Program-made: the position numbers and the translations under genes | Shown: positions 21,701-33,229 of the stretch, one piece after another | Position numbering within the stretch: position 1 is the first letter of the stretch | Layout: every line of letters begins with the position of its first letter | NCBI GenBank assembly: GCA_024138025.1 | Contig: JAMXBD010001101.1 | Span: 420,604 to 484,603 of the forward strand | Source: Combretum micranthum | Lineage: Eukaryota > Streptophyta > Magnoliopsida > Myrtales > Combretaceae | DNA length: 64,000 nucleotides | Direction of reading: 5' to 3' | The notes under the pieces: generated by a model | Told to the model about the DNA's origin: nothing | Database searches by the model: none | Seen by the model: the letters and a program-made list of their open reading frames with translations, nothing else

Positions 21701-23167
21701 AAAAAAAAAAACAACGGCAGAATTTTGGGGGGTTTCACGTGAACTTTAGCAAGAGAGAGAGGAGTTAAATTGTCTTGTAACTTGAAATTTGAAAGTGTAA
21801 CTTGTATCATTTAACGTGCTAATTAAAAGAGGCTTTAAATCATTAAATAAATTAATAAATAAAAGAAAATGGCTATTTTTATGAGTGTGTCAGCTGCCAT
21901 TTATGGGGAAGTGGAGTGTAAAATGAGTGAAAGAAAACTTGATTAATGTGCAGAAGTGACAAATGAAGTGTATTTAAAGTATGGGATGAAAAAGTACTTT
22001 TTATTGGGAAAATATATAAAATAAAATTAAGAAAAATATTTTTAAGGGAGTGGAAGAATTTTCATAAATAAAATTAAATAATTAATTGAATTATTTTAGT
22101 ATTTCAACAAATATGTTACCGTATGATCAAAATATGCGAATATGGGCTATAAATGATATTTTATAACCTGAAAAATTCTAAAAAAATTTTATGAAAATAA
22201 AAATATTTTTCAATTATTAAAATTAAGTTATTTTATTTTTAGTATCAGGTCTTAAACAAAATCTGATCTCGTAAAAGCCCGAACTAACTAAATTTTAGAA
22301 AAACAAAATTTTCTATGCTTTATAAAATATTTATCTAAAAATATAAGGGTATAATAAAATTGTATAATGTAACACAATGAATAGTACCAAAAGACTAGTT
22401 AATTACCGGTAGTAATGAAATACGAATAAAATCATAAAATTAGATAATTCTAGTTATCGAAAAATTATAAAACTGATATTTTAGAAATCCTTATAAAAAT
22501 ACGAGTCTAATGGTATATTTTTGATATCTCGAGCCTCGAGACATGCTTTCTAAAGTTCGTATCCGAACGAGTTCGAAATAGGTAAAAAATTTACCAATCT
22601 GATATTTTTAAGCGACCTTATATTACTACGAGCTATTCTACACACTTAAACTACACCTCGACCTCTATGATTAAGGATGCAAGATTGCCGGACTTAAACT
22701 ACTGTATTCCACTTAGGGTTTCTGGGTGATTCTCTGGTTTAGATTTTTGCCAATTTGGAAATTGATATTTTATGTTTATACAACATATTTAATTTGAGAA
22801 ATTTACTTTAAATTTTATTTTTGTAATTACTTAACATCTCTTAACGTTTCCCAAATTATTGAATTGGGTTTTATTTCCAAAGGTTAATCATTATTTACTT
22901 TTTAATAATTGTTTTTGGGCTCTATATTACCTGATTTTATAGGTCGGAGTTACGTATAGAATTTGTCGTAAGTAGTGGTTTTGGAATTAAAGTATATTGA
23001 CTTCTTATTTTATTTTTAAGGATTCTTATTTTTCTCAAGATTAAGAAATTTCTGGATTCGTTCATGATTTAGGACTAGTTGAAGTTCGGTTTTAATTTGG
23101 AGTGTTTTTATGGTTTATTTTCAAAGTTCATTTTAGAATTATTTACGGATATTTTCAGGGGCTTACA
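18778..23167 (-). mobile_element. LTR-W: very long partial chromoviral LTR (4,390 bp left)
   Basis: In coding sense it starts TGTAAGCCCCTG at 23167, directly against a broken integrase frame, and runs left until LTR-Z interrupts it. It has the same blocks as the LTRs of elements 1/2 in the same order: TTACCGG near 22405, a donor-like AA/GTAAAC near 21498, repeat units, and the conserved GGCCATAACTTG block (19055-19080). The extra length comes from repeat expansion (19495-21045). The remaining 5.3 kb-class LTR end must lie outside the window. No gene is seen. Confidence 0.75.
19495..21045 (-). repeat. Expanded degenerate tandem array inside LTR-W (at least 8 units, about 160-340 bp apart)
   Basis: Each unit reads, on the plus strand, CTTCATTT, then an AATAAAAAT-like stretch, then TTTTGA.GTTGAAAAAT, then GGTTTTTAAA, and closes with ATCCGAATTT or TACGAATTT. 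Closing motifs lie near 19585, 19755, 20098, 20307, 20482, 20637, 20801 and 21028. Elements 1 and 2 have only three such units. Copies are diverged, so the expansion is old. Confidence 0.65.
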
Positions 23168-23491
23168 CCTTTGGTTGGCGAAATTTTAAGCAACACATAC
23201 TCTCCAACTTGAAACTCCAAAGGTCTCCTTCTTTTGTCAGTATAGCTTTTCTGATGGCTTTGAGCAGCTTGCAATCGTTGTTGGATCATTTGATCTTTAT
23301 TGTTGGCACCCTGTATTAATTCTGGTCCCAAAATCTGTCTGTTACCTACTTCATCCCAATGAATAGGTGATGACACTTTCTATCGTATAAGGCTTTATAC
23401 GGTGGCATCTCAATTGAAGCTTGATAACTGTTGTTATATGCAAACTCCACTAGAGGCAAATATTATCGCAACTACCTTTAAAGTTGATCCG
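23168..23491 (-). pseudogene. Chromoviral integrase relic
   Basis: Encodes the integrase C-terminal part from FKGSCDN through [13 protein letters not shown], [19 protein letters not shown] and VLLKISPTKG. It stops abruptly at 23167, where LTR-W begins, and at 23491, where the Athila LTR begins. It is a fragment of a third, different chromovirus that hosted both insertions, and is not part of either neighbour. Confidence 0.85.
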
Positions 23492-25446
23492 TGTAAAATG
23501 TGTATATAAAAATGTAAGTTCGGATACTACCAGCAAGTACTGGGTCTTGATCAAGTAATATAAAAACTGAGTCAAGTATCGTTCCCACAAGGACTAATTT
23601 AATTACTAGATTGATATTAGCTTTTACTAATATTTAGGTAATCAAAATATATCAATTAATTAACTAATTTTATCTAATATCTAGTAATGAATGCAATGAG
23701 ATTGTGAGAAAGTTATATAAGATAAATGTAGGAAGGGGCAGAATCCCCCTAATCTTTACCAATCATGCTAAAGTTATATTATGTGAATAATTAGAATTAT
23801 GGATATTTGTAAGAAATTGTCAAAACCTAAAACTATCAAGTTTTAGTAAACCATAAAATAATCTATTAGCTTCCGCTATATAAATTATCAATGGAATCTA
23901 ATTTATAATTATAAACCTCCTGATTCTATAATTGTCTAATATCTTAAATTAACTTCTCATAATTCCTTAGTGAGAAATTAAATAAAATATTGCATGAATT
24001 ACACGAAACAATTTCTAAATTAGATTAAACACCACGCTTTCGCAATTGTTATTTAATCTTAATTCATGAATTCCTATGAACCTAATTCTTTTTCCAAATT
24101 ATCAGAATTCTTATCAATTCAATTTCAATAGAAATAAAATAGATAATTAGGATCCAATACAAATATTCCATAATTCTAACAATCCTATAATATAAATTTA
24201 AAATCATTTTAGCAAGATTAGGATTTCATCACTTCCCATAAAAGAAAGGTTTAGGTACTCATGAATGATGATTCAATAATCAAATAAGAATATGCAATTG
24301 ATAACATTATGAAAGAATTCAGATAAACGAATTGCATAATAAAAGAGATCAGATTTCACCAATTCAAATATCGCAATCTTCAATTACAACTTCTTGAAAG
24401 CTCAAATCTCTCACAAATCTCTATGAAATGCTAAAACTATTTGTATACTAAAGTATTTTTTGTTTTTCTTTTGCTTGTTCAACTAGAGGAGGGAAATCCT
24501 CTTTATGTAGGAAAAATTTCGTGAGAAGCATTAATGAAAAATTTCAGTTTCAACTTGTATGTCGACAGTTACAGTTCTTAAGCCGGCGGCTTACAGACGG
24601 CGTAAAGTCTTTTTCTTCATTGCACAGGCAGTGCACTGGCAGCTTTCATCTTCGGTTACAAGTGTAGGCCGCTCCTATGTCGGTGGCTTAGATATGGATC
24701 TAGCTGGCGTATATAATGAAAAATGAAAGGTTGGACCTATTTATAAGGAAAGTCGTCCAAAGCCAACGGCTTTGATACCGGCTTAGACAATCCATCAATC
24801 ATTGTCTTTTCATTTGTCACCGAGCATGTGATACCTCCTGATCTTCAATCTACACTGCCTCAACGCCGGCGGCTTAGAGTCCGGTGTATGTTGTAACTCC
24901 TTCTACACTGGCAACCCTTGAGCTCTGAGCTGCCAGCCTTTAGTCTACACTGGCCTATTCACCTTCTACATCGGTAGCTTTCAGGCGGCGTGTGCTTAAT
25001 TGAGTCAAGGCTTGTAAGGCTGGCAGTATATGCAATGGCTTTGAGTAGTGTAAACATTTGATCTTGTAAGCCGTCTCAAGGCCAACGGCTTTGATTCTCA
25101 GAAAGCCGGCGTTGAACGAAATATTGCAGAAGCTGGCTTCTTCTTCCTTCTACACTGGTAGTGTTAAGCCAGTATTTTTATCCTCTTCAGTCTACACCGC
25201 CTCAAGGCCGACAGTATAGAGGCAGCATTAAGGATTTCCATTATGTTGGTGATGAAGGCTAACTGTACGCCAACAGCTTTGACTTAAGAAAAGCGGCGTA
25301 CCCGTGAGTTTTTCCTATTTTCATTCCAAAGTTTCTTGTTTTGATTCCTTTGTCCAAATTAGACCTGAAACATGAATTTTAACCAAAACAAGTACCCATT
25401 CGAGTTATTTGAACATCAAAAAGTTGTGTATAATATGATCTTATCA
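23492..25446 (-). repeat. 3' LTR of the Athila-lineage element (1,955 bp)
   Basis: Coding-sense ends are TGATAAGATC and CATTTTACA; the PPT abuts one side and the integrase relic the other. The segment near 23580 (AGTCCTTGTGGGAACGATAC) is typical of Athila LTR 3' regions. The U3 part (24540-25320) is unusually rich in GCCGGC-like words. The flanking 5 bp (23487-23491, ATCCG) cannot be tested as a duplication because the other end is lost. Confidence 0.85.
24540..25320. repeat. GC-rich degenerate word cluster in the Athila U3
   Basis: About ten imperfect copies of words such as AAGCCGGCGGCTT, CTACACTGGCAGC and GCCAACGGCTTTGA in an otherwise AT-rich LTR. Similar clusters occur inside the element (29160-29460) and in the other Athila-like LTR (48960-49310). 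Confidence 0.55.
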
Positions 25447-25461
25447 ATTCCCCCACACCTT
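25447..25461 (-). other. Polypurine tract of the Athila element
   Basis: AAGGTGTGGGGGAAT on the coding strand directly precedes the LTR start TGATAAG. Confidence 0.85.
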
Positions 25462-26954
25462 TGCTTGTCCTCAAGCAAAATAATGAAGAACAAAATTATT
25501 GGAATCTCTCATAGATAGTACAATTTTTCTAATTTAAGCACAATTTCTTTAACTTGCTTTTCTTGTATCTATTGCTCTAACCATTCTAGTTTCTTGTAAT
25601 TAGAGTACTATAATCAAAATTGAGGAGTTAATCCAAACAAAATAAGTTTTAATCTCAATCTTTAACAAAAGAACATTCTATTCAAAAAGCAAATACACAA
25701 TCCACTAAGGAAAAATACTTATTTAAACTTCATTGGACTTTTAGCTTATATATATACTCTTAGTAACACCAAATGAAAGCATGTGGTATCTACTTTTTCC
25801 TTAGATTTTCTCCTTATTTATTACAAGTCTCCTTTTATTTGCATATTTGCATTCATTTTTCTTTTCTTTTTCAAGCACTTATTTTCTTTTTGGGAGGATT
25901 TTGCCTCCATCTTTTGCTTTTCAAAGTTCATAATTTGTACTTTTGCCTTTCTTCCCTTCTCGTTATAGTGAGTTCATTGAGTGGGCACATCCCAGGCTTA
26001 TCACCTAAGTGACCAGGTTTCAAAATACCTCTAGGAACTCTTCCTCACTTTAACATTCAAGTTCAGATACTCATAACTCAAATTTTTAAGTCAGAGAGAG
26101 TAGTGGCTATGCTTGTTTCTTTCTTTTTGAATGCAATAACAAATCAAAGACTTATTTTTATAAAGGATCACTAAGTTAAAAAGTTTCTTCTACCTCTTTC
26201 ACTAAATGTTATAATTCAAAGAGTATATACAAACTAAAATTTCTTAGAAGTAAACCTGTTTATTTTTCATAAAAGGATTTGACAGCTCTTAAATTTCCAA
26301 TTCAAAGTTAAAATAAAGTAAACTTGTTCCTTAAGGATTTTTCAACTCAATTTCAACTTAGTAAACCAATCACAACAGCAGGTGAGTAAGATACTTTAAC
26401 AAATTAATTTCATTGTTTCTTTGTTTTAATCAAATGCTTTCAATGATTACTTTGTACTATCTCCAATTTTCAAGAGATTTTTGAAAAAAATTTGGCAAAA
26501 TTTCCCCATAATTTGCTTTCACACCAAAAATACAAGGTGGGTGTTTACTCAAATAAGTCCCATCAAATAATCCACAATCCAAACAGCTAGCAGATCATAC
26601 AACTTCTATTGAATCCATTCAATTCAATTCAATGTATCCCCTCCCCATACTTCAACTAAACAGTGTCCTCACTGTTTCAAAATTATAGAACAAAAGAGAA
26701 AAGAAATAGAAACAAAAACCTTTGTATTTTCCTTTTTGAATCAAAGCAGCAAAATTCAGAATAGAGAGGTTGTTTGTTCAGCCCTGTAATCTCTACAAAA
26801 GAAAAAGAAAAGAAAAATAAAAGTAATAATAAAAACTAACTAAGCAGCACAGATCAAAGTGAGTCTATCCATAGGGACTTGGGTGCTCAATATATATACA
26901 AGCCAATATGAAAAGTAAAAATCAATAAAGAACAAATGAGAGCTAGCAGGATCT
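25462..26954 (-). other. 3' noncoding region of the Athila element
   Basis: About 1.5 kb without a credible ORF between the extra ORF and the PPT. A second purine tract, TATGGGGAGGGGATA (26635-26649, minus), resembles an additional upstream PPT. The plus-strand ORFs at 25773-26012 are T-rich artefacts. Confidence 0.6.
26635..26649 (-). other. Possible second polypurine tract
   Basis: Purine-rich on the coding strand and about 1.2 kb before the main PPT. It could prime plus-strand DNA early, as proposed for extra tracts in related elements. Composition is the only support. Confidence 0.35.
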
Positions 26955-28235
26955 CTAGCTCTCTAGCCCCAAACTAGCTCTGCTGGTGTGCTCTAGACTA
27001 AGTCTAGGAGTATCTCCTGGGATGGCTGTGTGAGTTTGCTCTGAGCTAAGTTTAGTAGTGTGCTCTGAGTTATGCCTAGACTCAGTAGAAGTCTCATAAG
27101 TCATCTCAACCTTTGTTTCTGGATTCAAGTAGCAAACAGCAGTTTTCAAAGCTTCAAAGATAGTCCTCTTAAACTTCTTTTTCTTCTTCCTCTCCTTTTC
27201 TTGTCTATCTCTGAGCTCTTGATTTTGTTTTTTCAAATCCTGTTTATCTAGCCTAAGCTGGTCCATGTCATAAGTTGAAGCAGTAGCTGCAGGAGGAGGA
27301 ATAGAGGAGGATGGGATATCAGTAGGCACATCACCAGGAAAGATATCCTCGAATTCAAGCTCCTCCAAAACTGATGGTTGAACTCCTCTGGAGTTTTTAA
27401 GCAATCCGCAACCTCTAAATAGTGCTGATGAGATCTTCTTGCTTTCAAATATCTCATCTCCTTAAGAAGCTTCAAAAATGCCCATTCCCTTTAGCAATTT
27501 GGTGATATAGCCACCACAGAAGAGGAGTCTAGTCCTGGTATCATCAGCCTGCCTATAGATAAAGTTAGTTATCTCCACCCCAAATCAATTCTATATCCTT
27601 TAATAAGGCCATAGAGATAGAACATATCAAATGTAGTCATTTTGCTATGACTAGTCTTCTCGCAGCTTAGAGTATGTGCAAGAATGTGGTGGAGTAGCTT
27701 GTGCTCAACAGCACCAAATGTAGTGGCCAATGATTTTGAGGAACAAATGGCTCATTTGCTCTCTCAGGTGGAATCAACTAATACCAATAAGCCTCCTGAG
27801 TCATCTGATCTTCTCCCTTAGGCCAATTGTAGGTAAATTCAAGTTTTCTCCTCCTCATCATATAATCCCAGGAGTTTGCCCATCTTTTTAGCTTTACCTC
27901 CCTAATCTCACCCAATACCTAAAAGGAAATGTGATTCAGCTCTGTCAGGTATACTCTTCAATGTAGATAGAACTCAATAGTCAAGTTCTTATATGCTAGC
28001 TCCCTGAAATCAAACAATCTAATCCAAGATGGGTCTTGGATTACATTTCTAACCCTGCCAGTCAACCCATATTCATCCAGTAAGCTCCAATCCAAGTACT
28101 GGGTGTTCAGAAAATCCATCTTCAATAGCCTCTTTTTTCTATCTTTTGCATACTGCTGACTGGACAACATATTCCTGGTCTGTGAACCAGAAGTAGATGC
28201 ATTTGTAGTCTTTTGTTTTTCTACTTAGGAGCCAT
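26955..28235 (-). pseudogene. Athila ORF1-type protein downstream of pol (broken)
   Basis: Begins at ATG 28235 (MAPK, then TAG at codon 5). Frameshift-corrected reading gives an STSGSQTRN stretch, then SSQQYAKDRKKRL, LDEYGLTGRV and ELAYKNLTIEF, which resembles the Athila ORF-1 family found after pol in this lineage (sometimes called env-like). The C-terminal part (27404-26955) has a K/E/Q-rich coiled coil with a run of lysines and a Ser/Thr-rich end. I see no signal peptide or clear membrane anchor. Several frames are needed to read it, so it is inactive. Confidence 0.65.
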
Positions 28236-29688
28236 TCCTGCAATAAAATTGAGCTTAATTAGAACAGGAAATTAGAATTGAATGCAAAGTAAAGCCTAAA
28301 TCTAGTGAATTATGTCATTTCATTAAGGAACAAAGCTTTGCACAATTCCTGTAATCCTAATGAAATTCTTGCTGAATACACTGCTAATTCATTCCACCAA
28401 ATGAGTTCAAACAGATCTGAGATCCTAGTCATATCAATTAGTGAAGCTACTGACATGGAATTGAATTGAAAATTCACACTTGCTGAATAAAGTCAAAGCT
28501 AGCAGCTTAGCTTGGCCAGCATAGACTTGAATGTTGGAAATTCAAATTTCACAAGGAGAAGTGATTTTCAAAAATTTTTCATTAAAAGTCCTTTAAACAC
28601 TTCTAAACTAAATTTATCTTCAAAATTTTTAGAAATTCGAATTCCCAAGTTCAAATTGGAGCAAATAACATCAATTGGAGCTATTGTACAGTATAGAAGT
28701 TCATTTCATGCATCCAATTTCAGCCAATTCAACAAAGCCCCAAATTTCGAAATTAAGCATTGCATGACAATTCAAGAACCCTAATTCACAGTGTGTGCAT
28801 AATTCATGGATCGGCTAAGCAAAAAATGTAATTAACCATACATTGATCCGAAATCCAACTCCAAAAGACTATCTAAAACATCTAATCTATCTATTCTATC
28901 AAGATCCGAACTAAATGTCCCATCCACTAATATCAATAATCCATTGAGCTAATTGACATATTTAAAATAGATATGAATGTAATGGAAATGAAAAATAAAT
29001 TAACAGCAGGAGTTAAGAATACTTACTTGTGCAAGATGATTCCAAGCGAGTGGGTAAATGAATGAATGCAGTGGGGGATGCATATGTGAGTGAGAGAGAG
29101 TAACTGAGAGAAATGAGGAAGAGAGAGAGAGAGAGATACCTACTAAATTGATTCTGTAAAACAAACGCCGGCATTTTTATCGAGTAAGCCGGCGTATCAA
29201 AATTTAAGTTATGCCAAGAGCAAATGGCTGCTGGCTTTCTCATGTACACTGTCGACGTACAGGTCTACGTCGGCTTCAAAGCTAGTGGCTTTGAAACCCA
29301 GGTGCCAGCTTTGATAAGGGTTTAAAACCTTTGAAATTTTGGTTTTACGTCGCCTTCAACACCGGCGGCATAAATGGTAAGATGCCGGTGTTCTTGTTTA
29401 TTGCATAAGCTAGAATTAAGCCGGCGACTTTGAATTTCCAATTGCCGGCCTTTTCTTTTTTTTTTTTCAGAAGATAAGACTCTAAAACTTAGTACTCTAA
29501 ATTATTAGAACACTTACCTTGTAATTTCTTAGAGCTTTTCCAAATTTGTTCCTCATTTTCTTTTTCTTAAAATTTTGCATCCCTTGTCAGTTAAGCTCAA
29601 TTTTTCCATTTTGATATGTCCACACTAAAAATTAAGTTAGCAAAAACAAAACAAATAAAACTATTTTTAAATAAACATGGGTTGCCTC
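28236..29688 (-). other. Spacer between pol and ORF1 in the Athila element
   Basis: About 1.45 kb with no convincing gene. It contains GA-rich tracts near 29090-29140 and a cluster of GCCGGC-like words (29160-29460) similar to those of the LTR. The plus-strand ORF at 28512-28784 has no recognisable features. Confidence 0.5.
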
Positions 29689-32600
29689 CTAAGAAGCGCT
29701 TAGTTTAGAGTTGCTTAGCCCAACTTTCGTATTCTGGTCATGTTCTTTAAAATTTATGACACTTGTAGCACTATCATGGTTTTTCCTTCCATAATAATGT
29801 TTGAACAGATGCCCATTCACCTTGAAAGTCCGATTATCATCAGTTTTCAATTCTATTGCACCGTAGGGGAAAAACTTTTGCAATTTCAATGGTACTGACT
29901 ATCTTTATCTTAATTTTCCTGGAAACAACTTCAAACGAGAATTATAAAGTAAAACTTTTCATCCAGCAAAATTTTCGCTTGATAATGTTTCTGTCATGTC
30001 GTTCTTTGCTCGTTCCTTGTAGATACGGGCATTCTCATAAGTTTCCTCCCTCACTTAGCCAATTGATTTAATGGAAGCAATCTTTTTTCTTACAGTTTTT
30101 TTCATCAAAATTTAAGTTTTTATGGCCCAATATGCCTTGTGCTCAAGTTCTATAGGAAGATGACATGATTTACCAAAAACAATCATAAATGGGACATTCC
30201 AATAGGGGTTTTAAAAGTAGTTCTATAAGCCCATATGCTCATCTAATTTTGAAGACCAATCTTTTCCACATTAACAGTTTTTCCCAAATTCTTTTGATTT
30301 CATATTGGATACTCAACTTGTCCACTAGTTTGTGGATGATAGGGGGTAGCAATTTTGTGTGTAACTCCATATTTTGATAAAAGTTTTTCAAATTGCTTGT
30401 TACAAAAATGTGATCCCCCATCACTAATGATAGCTCTAGGCACCCCAAATCTGGTAAAAATATTCTTTTTCAAAAATCTTAAAACTACTCGGCATCATTT
30501 GTTTGTAAAGCAACAGCTTAACCCATTTTGAAACATAATCTACTACCATAAGTATATATTTATTTGAAAAAGATGAGGGAAAAGGACCCATAAAGTCAAT
30601 TCCCAAAGTCAAAAAGTTCAATTACCAAGATATTGTTTTGTGGTAATTCATGTTTCTTTGAAATATTACCAGTCCTTTGGCATTGAGCACAAGACAATAA
30701 ATATTTCCTGCAATCACGAACAAATTAGGCTAATAAAATCCAGATGATAAGACCTTAGCTGCATCCTTTGAAGACCAAAATGACCTCCTGCTTCTTTTGA
30801 ATGACAATGTTCAATAATGTTAAGCTATTCAGATTAGGCACACAACGTCTAATTACTTGATCAACACATTTCTTAATAAATATGGTTCATCCAAAAGTAA
30901 CTTTTCACATCATGCAAAAACTTCTTCTTTTGTTGATAAGACAAACCATATGGAATGATTTGCTAACCAAGTAATTGACATAATAGCATACCAAGGCAAA
31001 CTTAGGATCTCTACTACATGCAATTGTTCATAGGAAACTTTTCATTGATAGGAATATCTAAACTATAGATTCTAGTCTAGATAAATGATCAGCAATCACA
31101 TTCTCAGTTCCCTTCTTATCTTTGATCTCAAGATCAAATTCTTGCAAAAGTAATATCCATCTAATTAGCCTAGGTTTTGCATCAGCTTTAGCAAACAAAT
31201 ATTTCAAAGCAGCATGATCAGTACATACTATGACTTTAGATCCTATCAGATAAGGTCTAAACTTGTCACAAGCAAATATAACAGCAAGAAGCTCCTTCTC
31301 AGTTGTGGCATAGTTCTTTGAGCCTCATTCAAAGTCCGACTAGCATAGTATATAACATGAAACAACTTACCTCTCTCTGACCCAATACTGCTCCGCAGCA
31401 AAGTCGCTGGCATCACACATAAGTTCAAAAGGCAGCTCCCATCAGGTGCAATAATAACTGGTGTAGATGTGAGCTTTTCCTTTAATAAGTTAAATGCTTG
31501 CAAACATTTGCATCAAAATTAAACATTGTATCCTTTTCTAGAAGATTGCAAAGGGGTTTAGAAATTTTAGAGAAGTCTTTAATAAATCTCCTATAAAAGT
31601 CAGCATGTCCTAGAAAACTTCTAACTCCCTAACAGTGTGGGTGGTGGCAATTTCTCTATGATCTCAATTTTGGCCTTATCAACTTCAATTCCTCTCACTG
31701 AAACTTTATGACCTAAAACAATCCCTTCTCTTACCATGAAATGACATTTTTCCTAGTTTAAAATCAAATTTGTTTCTTTGCATTGAAGAACACAAGCTAA
31801 GTTTTCTAAACATGCTTCAAAAGACTTTCCAAAAATAGAAAAATCACCATAAATATTTCAATAAAATTTTCAAGCATGTTAGAAAAGATAGCCATCATAC
31901 ACCTTTGAAAAGTAGTAGGTGCATTGCAAAGACCAAATGACATCCTAAAGGCAAAAGTTCCATAGGGATAAGTAAAAGTGGTTTTTTCTTGGTCATCAGG
32001 AGCTATAGAAATTTTATTATAACCAGAATAACCACCTAAAAAGTAATAATAATCATGCACTGCAAGTTTTTCCAACATCTGATCAATGAAAGGAAAGGGA
32101 AAGTGATCTTTTCTGGTGGCATCATTTAATTTTCTATAATCAATGCAAACTCTCCACCCAGTTATAGTACGAGTAGGAATCAAGTCATTTTCTTCATTTT
32201 TCACTACAGTCATACCACCTTTCTTTGGTACAACTTGAACTGGACTGACCCACTTACTATTAGAGATAGGATAGATAATACTTGCATCAAGTAGTTTCAG
32301 AACTGCCTTTTTTACTACCTCCTTAAGTGTCGGGTTAAGTCTCCTCTGTGGTTGAACTGTAGGTTTGTATTCATCTTCCATTAAAATCTTGTGAGTGCAA
32401 ATCATAGGGCTAATTCCCTTGATATCAGCAATAGTCCAACCAATTGCTTCTTTATGCTCCCTTAGAACTCCAAGCAGCTGCTGCTTTTGTTCACCTGTCA
32501 AATAAGATGAAACAATTATTGGCAAGGTATCTCCAGTTCCTAGAAAAGCATATTTCAAATGAGTGGGAAGGGGTTTAAGCTCAAGATTTGGTGGTTATAT

Positions 32601-33229
32601 CAATGATGGTACTGGCTTGCTTTCACTAGTGCCTAGCTCCTTATAATATCTGGTTTTAATTTGAGGCACTTGCTCAACTTCTTCCTCTTGCTCATCATCA
32701 CTCCATTCATCTAGATTTCTCAGAATGGATTCCACAGTTTCTACACCTACATTCTCTTCAACAGACTTAGAAATAAACTCATCAATAATATCAATAGTAT
32801 AACAGGAACCTTTATCAAATTTTTTCATTGCATCATAAACGTTAAAGGTTACCTGATCATTTTCTACCCTTAAAGTGAGTTTCCCTTGTTCCACATCAAT
32901 TAATGCTATACCGATTGCAAGGAATGGTCTTCTAAGAATCATTGGGACTTCACGATCCTCATCCATTTCCATGACTATAAAGTCTACTAGAAATATGAAC
33001 TTGTCAACTTTTACCAAAACATTTTCAGCAATACCACGGATATTTGACACTTCTATCTGCAAGTTACAAGGTAACATGAGTCTCCTTCCATTCTTTAAGT
33101 CCTAATTTCCTAAAAATAGATAGGGTCATAAGATTAATATTTGCACCAGAATCTATAAGAACTTTATCAAAGTAAAAGTCTCCTATAGTGCAAGGAACAG
33201 TAAAACTCCCTTGATCTCTTTGTTTCATT
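29689..33229 (-). pseudogene. pol: pol of the Athila element: protease, RT, RNase H, integrase (broken)
   Basis: Protease has LIDSGANINLM (near 33150). RT (32558-31806) has WRVCIDYRKLNDAT, KDHFPFPFIDQMLE and MSFGLCNAPTTFQRCMM; its FMDD catalytic motif is destroyed by a one-base loss near 31853. RNase H (31503-31246) shows [11 protein letters not shown]. Integrase (about 30990-29689) shows [35 protein letters not shown] and a C-terminal FPYGAIEL..FKVNGH. The family assignment is firm. Many stops and frameshifts mean it cannot supply activity. Confidence 0.9.

Noticed and set aside
26955..28235. A functional envelope gene
   Set aside because: The ORF sits in the env-like position, but I see no signal peptide, fusion-type segment or anchor, and several frames are needed to read it.
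28512..28784. 90-codon plus-strand ORF within the Athila spacer
   Set aside because: No start context, motif or conservation, and it is opposite to the element's coding strand.
29440..29470. Pyrimidine run ending in CAG, looking like a splice acceptor on the plus strand
   Set aside because: The element is transcribed from the minus strand, so the site would not be used in its own RNA.
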